From positions 1 through 18,327 of the forward strand of contig CALIJH010000103.1 in NCBI GenBank assembly GCA_938017765.1: a DNA stretch of 18,327 nucleotides. Direction: 5' to 3'. The translations under genes were made by a program, and so were the position numbers. Positions 15,503 to 18,327 of this stretch are shown piece after piece (positions within the stretch are counted from its first letter, which is position 1; each line of letters begins with the position of its first letter). The notes under the pieces are model-generated. The model was not told the DNA's origin, ran no database searches, and saw only the letters and a list, made by a program, of their open reading frames with translations. Source of the DNA: an uncultured Leptotrichia sp. (lineage in GTDB: Bacteria; Fusobacteriota; Fusobacteriia; Fusobacteriales; Leptotrichiaceae).

Positions 15503-16315
15503 ATGAATTATAAACTTATAGCAACTGATATGGACGGAACTCTTCTAAATGATGAGCATTCAATTTCCAAAGGAAATATCGAAGCAATAAAGGAAGTCCA
15601 GAAAAAAGGGATAAAATTTGTCCTGGCGAGCGGAAGACCGAGTTTTGCCATGTTCAGCTATGCAAAAGAATTGGAAATGGATAAATATGGCGGTTATGTA
15701 CTGTCATTTAATGGAGGTCAGCTGATAGATATGTCCGACAGGAAAGTCATTTTTCATGAGGGACTGGGCTGGAAAGATATAGAAAAAATATACAATGTTT
15801 CTCAAGAAATAGATATTCCTATGGTTTTATATGAAAACGATACTATATATGCGAGTAAAGATACTGAAAACACAAGATTTGAAGCAATGCTGTGCGGAAT
15901 GAAGTTTGTAGAATTTAAAAATCTTGAAGAATTGGATAATTACGGGATAAAAGAAACTACCAAATGTATGTTGATTAGCGAGCCTGACAGAATAAAAGAA
16001 GCAGAAAAACATATGAAATCAAAATATGAAAATGAATATTTTATAGCAATATCTAAACCTGTTTTTCTGGAAATTGCCAATAAGAATGTAAATAAAGGAA
16101 AAACATTAAGAATACTGGGAGAATTGACAAATATAAAAATGGAAGAAGTAATCGCAGTGGGGGACAGTTATAATGATATTCCCCTTTTGGAAGTTGCAGG
16201 TATGCCTGTAGCTGTTTCCAACGCCAATGAAGAGATAAAGAAAATATCAAGATTTGAAAGTACTTCCAATAATGATGATGCTTTAAAAACAGTTATTGAA
16301 AGATTTTTCGAATAA
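15503..16315 (+). CDS. Cof-type HAD-IIB family phosphatase
   Basis: A 270-residue HAD hydrolase of the Cof/YidA type, usually acting on sugar phosphates or other small phosphorylated metabolites. Motif I is ATDMDGTLL (nucleophile Asp9, acid/base Asp11), motif II is LASGRP, the motif III lysine lies in NKGKTLRIL, and motif IV is GDSYNDIPLLEVAG. The C2-type cap lies between motifs II and III. GGAGGG precedes the ATG. It follows the aldolase by 60 nt with only a weak AT stem between, so co-transcription is likely. The substrate is not predictable; a sugar phosphate would fit the neighbourhood. Confidence 0.92.
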   Translation: MNYKLIATDMDGTLLNDEHSISKGNIEAIKEVQKKGIKFVLASGRPSFAMFSYAKELEMDKYGGYVLSFNGGQLIDMSDRKVIFHEGLGWKDIEKIYNVSQEIDIPMVLYENDTIYASKDTENTRFEAMLCGMKFVEFKNLEELDNYGIKETTKCMLISEPDRIKEAEKHMKSKYENEYFIAISKPVFLEIANKNVNKGKTLRILGELTNIKMEEVIAVGDSYNDIPLLEVAGMPVAVSNANEEIKKISRFESTSNNDDALKTVIERFFE

Positions 16316-16404
16316 GAATATAAAGAAGAGAAGATACATTGACTTTATCAGTCTATGTTCCTTAAATAAAATAATTAAGGAATATAAAGAAGAAAAGACA
16401 TATT
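16316..16404. repeat. Direct repeat pair flanking a hairpin, upstream of tpiA
   Basis: GAATATAAAGAAGA is repeated exactly at 16316 and 16380 (64 nt apart), with similar following bases (about 26 nt in all). Between them, TTCCTTAA (16358-16365) pairs with TTAAGGAA (16375-16382), extendable by two more pairs, with a 9-nt loop and no U-run after it. It may be a weak 3' end for the HAD gene or a remnant of a small duplication. The rest of this 276-nt gap holds the tpiA promoter. Confidence 0.4.
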
Positions 16405-16518
16405 AAGCCATATATTCTGATTAACGGAAAAATTCAAAGATTGAATGAGATAAAAAAGGTATCCAATCAATTGATTTTATAATCTGTCAAATAAATAATT
16501 CGAATGGATAAAACATAT

Positions 16519-16547
16519 TTGATAATTAAAGTAAATTGTGATAAAAT
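16519..16547 (+). promoter_or_regulatory. Promoter of tpiA-secG
   Basis: TTGATA (16519-16524), a 17-nt spacer and TAAAAT (16542-16547) preceded by TG at 16539-16540 form a strong extended -10 promoter. It lies 44 nt before the tpiA start. Confidence 0.7.
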
Positions 16548-16591
16548 ACTATGGAAAGAAAAATATAGACTATATAAAATGGAGGAAAATA

Positions 16592-17353
16592 ATGAGAAAA
16601 GTGATAGTTGCGGGGAACTGGAAAATGAATAAAACCGCTAAAGAAGCTAAAAAATTTATATCTGAATTGAAACCTTTGGTAGCGGATGTAAAAAATGCAG
16701 GGGTAGTTATCGGGGCTCCATTTACTGCTTTAGAAACAGCTGTGAAAGAAGCTGAAGGAAGCAATATAAAAATAGCTGCACAAAATATGAACCCTAATGA
16801 AAACGGTGCGTATACGGGGGAAATTTCACCATTAATGTTAAAAGATTTAGGAGTGGAATACGTAATTTTAGGACATTCCGAAAGAAGAGAATATTACGGG
16901 GAAACTGATAAGTTTATCAATGAAAAAGTAAAATCGGCATTGAAACACGAGTTAAAACCTATCCTGTGTATAGGAGAAAAATTGGAAGAAAGAGAAAACG
17001 GCACTACTGAAAAAGTAGTCAAGGAACAGCTGATAGGAGGACTTGAGGGAGTCTGCGAAAAAAGCGTAGCAAATGTAGTTATTGCTTATGAACCTGTATG
17101 GGCTATAGGTACAGGGAAAACTGCTACTCCTGAACAGGCTCAGGAAGTACACGCTTTCATAAGAAAATTATTGACTGACCTTTATGGAGCTGAAGTTGCT
17201 GAAAATATAACTGTTCAGTATGGCGGGTCGATGAAAGCCGATAATGCTCATGAACTTATTTCCCAAAAAGATATAGACGGAGGATTAGTCGGAGGGGCAA
17301 GTCTTGAAGCGGGAAGTTTCGCTGAAATAGTAAAAGCCGGAAATTCTATATAA
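16592..17353 (+). CDS. tpiA: Triosephosphate isomerase
   Basis: Glycolytic enzyme (253 residues) interconverting dihydroxyacetone phosphate and glyceraldehyde 3-phosphate in the cytoplasm. The N-terminal AGNWKMNKT carries the active-site Lys11. The electrophile His95 lies in LGHSERREY, and the catalytic base Glu167 in AYEPVWAIGTGKTATPEQAQ. The phosphate loop is YGGSMKADN, then GGLVGGASL. The frame is open for 18 codons upstream, but these overlap the promoter; ATG 16592, with GGAGG (16581-16585), gives the standard length. Confidence 0.98.
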   Translation: MRKVIVAGNWKMNKTAKEAKKFISELKPLVADVKNAGVVIGAPFTALETAVKEAEGSNIKIAAQNMNPNENGAYTGEISPLMLKDLGVEYVILGHSERREYYGETDKFINEKVKSALKHELKPILCIGEKLEERENGTTEKVVKEQLIGGLEGVCEKSVANVVIAYEPVWAIGTGKTATPEQAQEVHAFIRKLLTDLYGAEVAENITVQYGGSMKADNAHELISQKDIDGGLVGGASLEAGSFAEIVKAGNSI

Positions 17354-17447
17354 TATCTATATAATAATTTTATATAATTGAATTTATAATTAAAAAAATG
17401 AAACAGAAAAAATCAAAATAGCAAAATTTGGCAGGAGGATTATAATA

Positions 17448-17648
17448 TTGGAAAATCTTTTAGTAATAGCTTTAGTAATATTGGCTGTAATAATGATAGG
17501 AGTAATTCTTCTTCAACCTGACAGAAGTCAAGGTTTAGCTAAGACTTCAAATGTTTTGGATCAGGAAAAAGAAGGAATTGAAAAATTTACCGAATATGTA
17601 GCAGCAGCATTTTTAATAGTGGCTATTTTATTTCAGATAGTGAGATAA
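17448..17648 (+). CDS. secG: Preprotein translocase subunit SecG
   Basis: A 66-residue membrane protein with two hydrophobic segments (residues about 3-21 and 49-65) separated by a loop with LLQPDRSQGLAKTSNVL, the usual SecG pattern of LLQ followed by a Gly-containing loop. SecG is the accessory subunit of the SecYEG translocon. The start is TTG at 17448, set by AGGAGG (17433-17438) 9 nt upstream; no ATG lies nearby in frame. It follows tpiA by 94 nt, an arrangement with glycolytic genes seen in other low-GC bacteria, and probably shares its message. Confidence 0.88.
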   Translation: MENLLVIALVILAVIMIGVILLQPDRSQGLAKTSNVLDQEKEGIEKFTEYVAAAFLIVAILFQIVR

Positions 17649-17650
17649 TA

Positions 17651-17719
17651 ATGAGGGGGCTTTCTATTTTAATAGATTATGCCCAAAATCTCGGACACAC
17701 TGAATTTAAAAAAAATTAG
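17651..17719 (+). CDS. Possible 22-codon small ORF after secG
   Basis: ATG two nt after the secG stop opens MRGLSILIDYAQNLGHTEFKK plus Asn, ending TAG at 17719. There is no separate ribosome binding site, but reinitiation after secG is possible. I do not recognise the peptide; it could be the stump of a longer lost gene. The same DNA can fold as GGGC (17657-17660) with GCCC (17681-17684) enclosing TCTAT/ATAGA, without a U-run, so it may instead be a 3' structure of the secG message. Confidence 0.2.
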   Translation: MRGLSILIDYAQNLGHTEFKKN

Positions 17720-17728
17720 TTAAAACTA

Positions 17729-17756
17729 TTGACAAAATTCAAAAACAGGGTATACT
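17729..17756 (+). promoter_or_regulatory. Strong promoter of the microcompartment operon
   Basis: TTGACA (17729-17734, perfect consensus), a 16-nt spacer and TATACT (17751-17756). The 12-bp palindrome TACTATATAGTA (17753-17764) overlaps the -10 and probable start site and could be an operator. Transcription from here gives a leader of about 345 nt before the shell gene. The gap from 17649 to 18108 holds this promoter, the leader elements listed separately and two tiny ORFs. Confidence 0.75.
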
Positions 17757-17856
17757 ATATAGTAAAGTTATATTTACAATGTGGTATATAGAGCTTTCAA
17801 ATAAAAAACACTATTAATTGGGAAAAATAAGTATAACGGTAATATATCTACAAAAT

Positions 17857-17874
17857 TATATTGTATAGAATATA
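17857..17874 (+). other. AU-rich hairpin with six-nt loop upstream of the ANTAR-like site
   Basis: TATATT (17857-17862) pairs with AATATA (17869-17874), extendable by one pair (17856/17875), leaving a six-nt loop GTATAG. It lies about 20 nt before the ANTAR-like hairpin, roughly where a first (P1) hairpin of the two-hairpin ANTAR target would be. The loop lacks the A at position 1 and G at position 4 of that motif, so it is not a proper match. Confidence 0.3.
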
Positions 17875-17895
17875 AAATAACATGATAATATTTGG

Positions 17896-17939
17896 AGCAA
17901 AGGAGCTTGAAAATTATTTAATTTTTTAGTTCCTTTTTT
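17896..17939 (+). promoter_or_regulatory. EutV/ANTAR-type antitermination site overlapping an intrinsic terminator
   Basis: AGCAAAGGAGCTT (17896-17908) fits the 13-nt EutV recognition consensus AGCAANGRRGCUY. It folds as AGC-AAAGGA-GCT, a hexaloop with A at position 1 and G at position 4, the two bases ANTAR proteins read. The same bases form the 5' arm of a terminator: 17899-17907 pair with 17928-17936 (one G-U), and an inner stem 17909-17915 with 17920-17926 can extend it, ending in a run of T (17934-17939). Binding of an ANTAR protein would block the terminator and allow read-through into the shell gene. The usual first hairpin is not clear by eye. Confidence 0.7.
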
Positions 17940-17998
17940 ATTATTTTATTTTGCCGATTAATATTTGATATATAATCATAAAGGCAGGGTAAATAACA

Positions 17999-18052
17999 AT
18001 GAAGTTAAATACAAATATAGAAACATTCTGCCCATATAAAGCAAGGAGGTGA
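17999..18052 (+). CDS. Possible 17-codon leader ORF overlapping a perfect orphan ribosome binding site
   Basis: ATG at 17999 with GGCAGGG (17983-17989) before it encodes MKLNTNIETFCPYKARR and stops at TGA 18050-18052. Its last codons form AAGGAGGTGA (18043-18052), a near-complete anti-16S match that has no ATG, GTG or TTG at normal distance after it. It may be a leader peptide or the debris of a lost upstream gene. The shell gene has its own site further down. Confidence 0.25.
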   Translation: MKLNTNIETFCPYKARR

Positions 18053-18108
18053 AATTAGCTAAGATTATTTACGGAAATAAAAAATAAATTTTTCAGGAGG
18101 AAAAGAAA

Positions 18109-18327
18109 ATGGCAACATTAAATGCATTAGGAATGATTGAAACTAAAGGATTGGTAGCGGCAGTAGAAGCTGCAGATGCAATGGTAAAAGCTGCAAATGT
18201 TACTTTAATTGGAAAAGAACACGTAGGTGGAGGATTAGTAACAGTGCTTGTAAGAGGAGATGTAGGAGCTGTCAAGGCTGCGACAGATGCAGGGGCTGCG
18301 GCTGCTGAAAGAGTAGGAGAATTGATT
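18109..18327 (+). CDS. Bacterial microcompartment shell protein, BMC-H type (partial at right edge)
   Basis: First 73 codons of a hexameric shell protein of the PduA/EutM/CcmK family, which tiles the facets of metabolosomes. It shows ALGMIETKGLVAAVEAADAM, the pore-loop region VGGGLVTVLVRGDVGAVKAA, and TDAGAAAAERVGEL, all close to EutM and PduA. The pore sequence GGGL resembles EutM more than the GSGL of PduA. Family members are 90-100 residues, so about 20-25 are missing at the window edge. AGGAGG (18095-18100) precedes the ATG by 8 nt. It is the first gene after a strong promoter and an ANTAR-type leader, pointing to an ethanolamine-type or related operon continuing to the right. Confidence 0.93.
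   Translation, partial: MATLNALGMIETKGLVAAVEAADAMVKAANVTLIGKEHVGGGLVTVLVRGDVGAVKAATDAGAAAAERVGELI

Noticed and set aside
1..18327. CRISPR arrays, tRNA or rRNA genes
   Set aside because: No regularly spaced repeat-spacer pattern, no cloverleaf with a TTCGA-type arm, and no rRNA segments were seen on reading both strands.

Overview
The window is low-GC bacterial DNA with strong Shine-Dalgarno sites and short intergenic gaps. From about position 2250 onward, the gene content and style (Mgl transporter plus Leloir genes, a ROK regulator, class II GalT, TPR proteins, a microcompartment shell gene behind an ANTAR-like leader) would fit a fusobacterium of the Leptotrichia/Sebaldella group. That placement is from memory of the families, not from a search. 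The first ~2.1 kb carries the C-terminal half of an AddA helicase-nuclease. It is more AT-rich, prefers TTA and AGT codons, and almost lacks the TCG, CCG and GGG codons common downstream. It may come from a different source, by transfer or by a chimeric assembly join near 2082-2260.

Layout: (1) 3-2081, 3' part of addA, cut by the left edge. (2) 2085-2240, two good promoters, one with a palindrome in its spacer and one overlapped by 16-bp direct repeats, leading to a ROK-family repressor (2261-3457). (3) 3669-12228, a single-direction galactose cluster mglB-mglA-mglC-galK-galM-galE-galT, with a terminator-like hairpin between mglB and mglA. The Mgl ABC transporter imports galactose or glucose. 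GalM supplies alpha-galactose, GalK phosphorylates it, GalT exchanges it with UDP-glucose, and GalE recycles UDP-galactose. The ROK protein is the natural candidate regulator. (4) 12229-12555, an AT-rich spacer with three degenerate ~88-bp units and a bidirectional terminator. (5) 12556-13125 (minus), a flavodoxin-fold NAD(P)H oxidoreductase with its own promoter. (6) 13126-13615, a spacer with a probable broken transposase start. (7) 13616-16315, a TPR protein, a PLP-dependent threonine-aldolase-like enzyme and a Cof-type HAD phosphatase, possibly co-transcribed. (8) 16519-17648, promoter, tpiA and secG. (9) 17649-18327, a strong promoter, a ~345-nt leader and the start of a hexameric microcompartment shell gene that runs off the right edge.

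The most interesting region is the last one. The leader contains AGCAAAGGAGCTT (17896-17908), which fits the 13-nt EutV/ANTAR antiterminator recognition motif. Its 3' part is also the 5' arm of an intrinsic terminator (17899-17939). This predicts that the microcompartment operon beginning here is switched on by ANTAR antitermination, as in ethanolamine-utilization operons. The rest of the operon lies outside the window.
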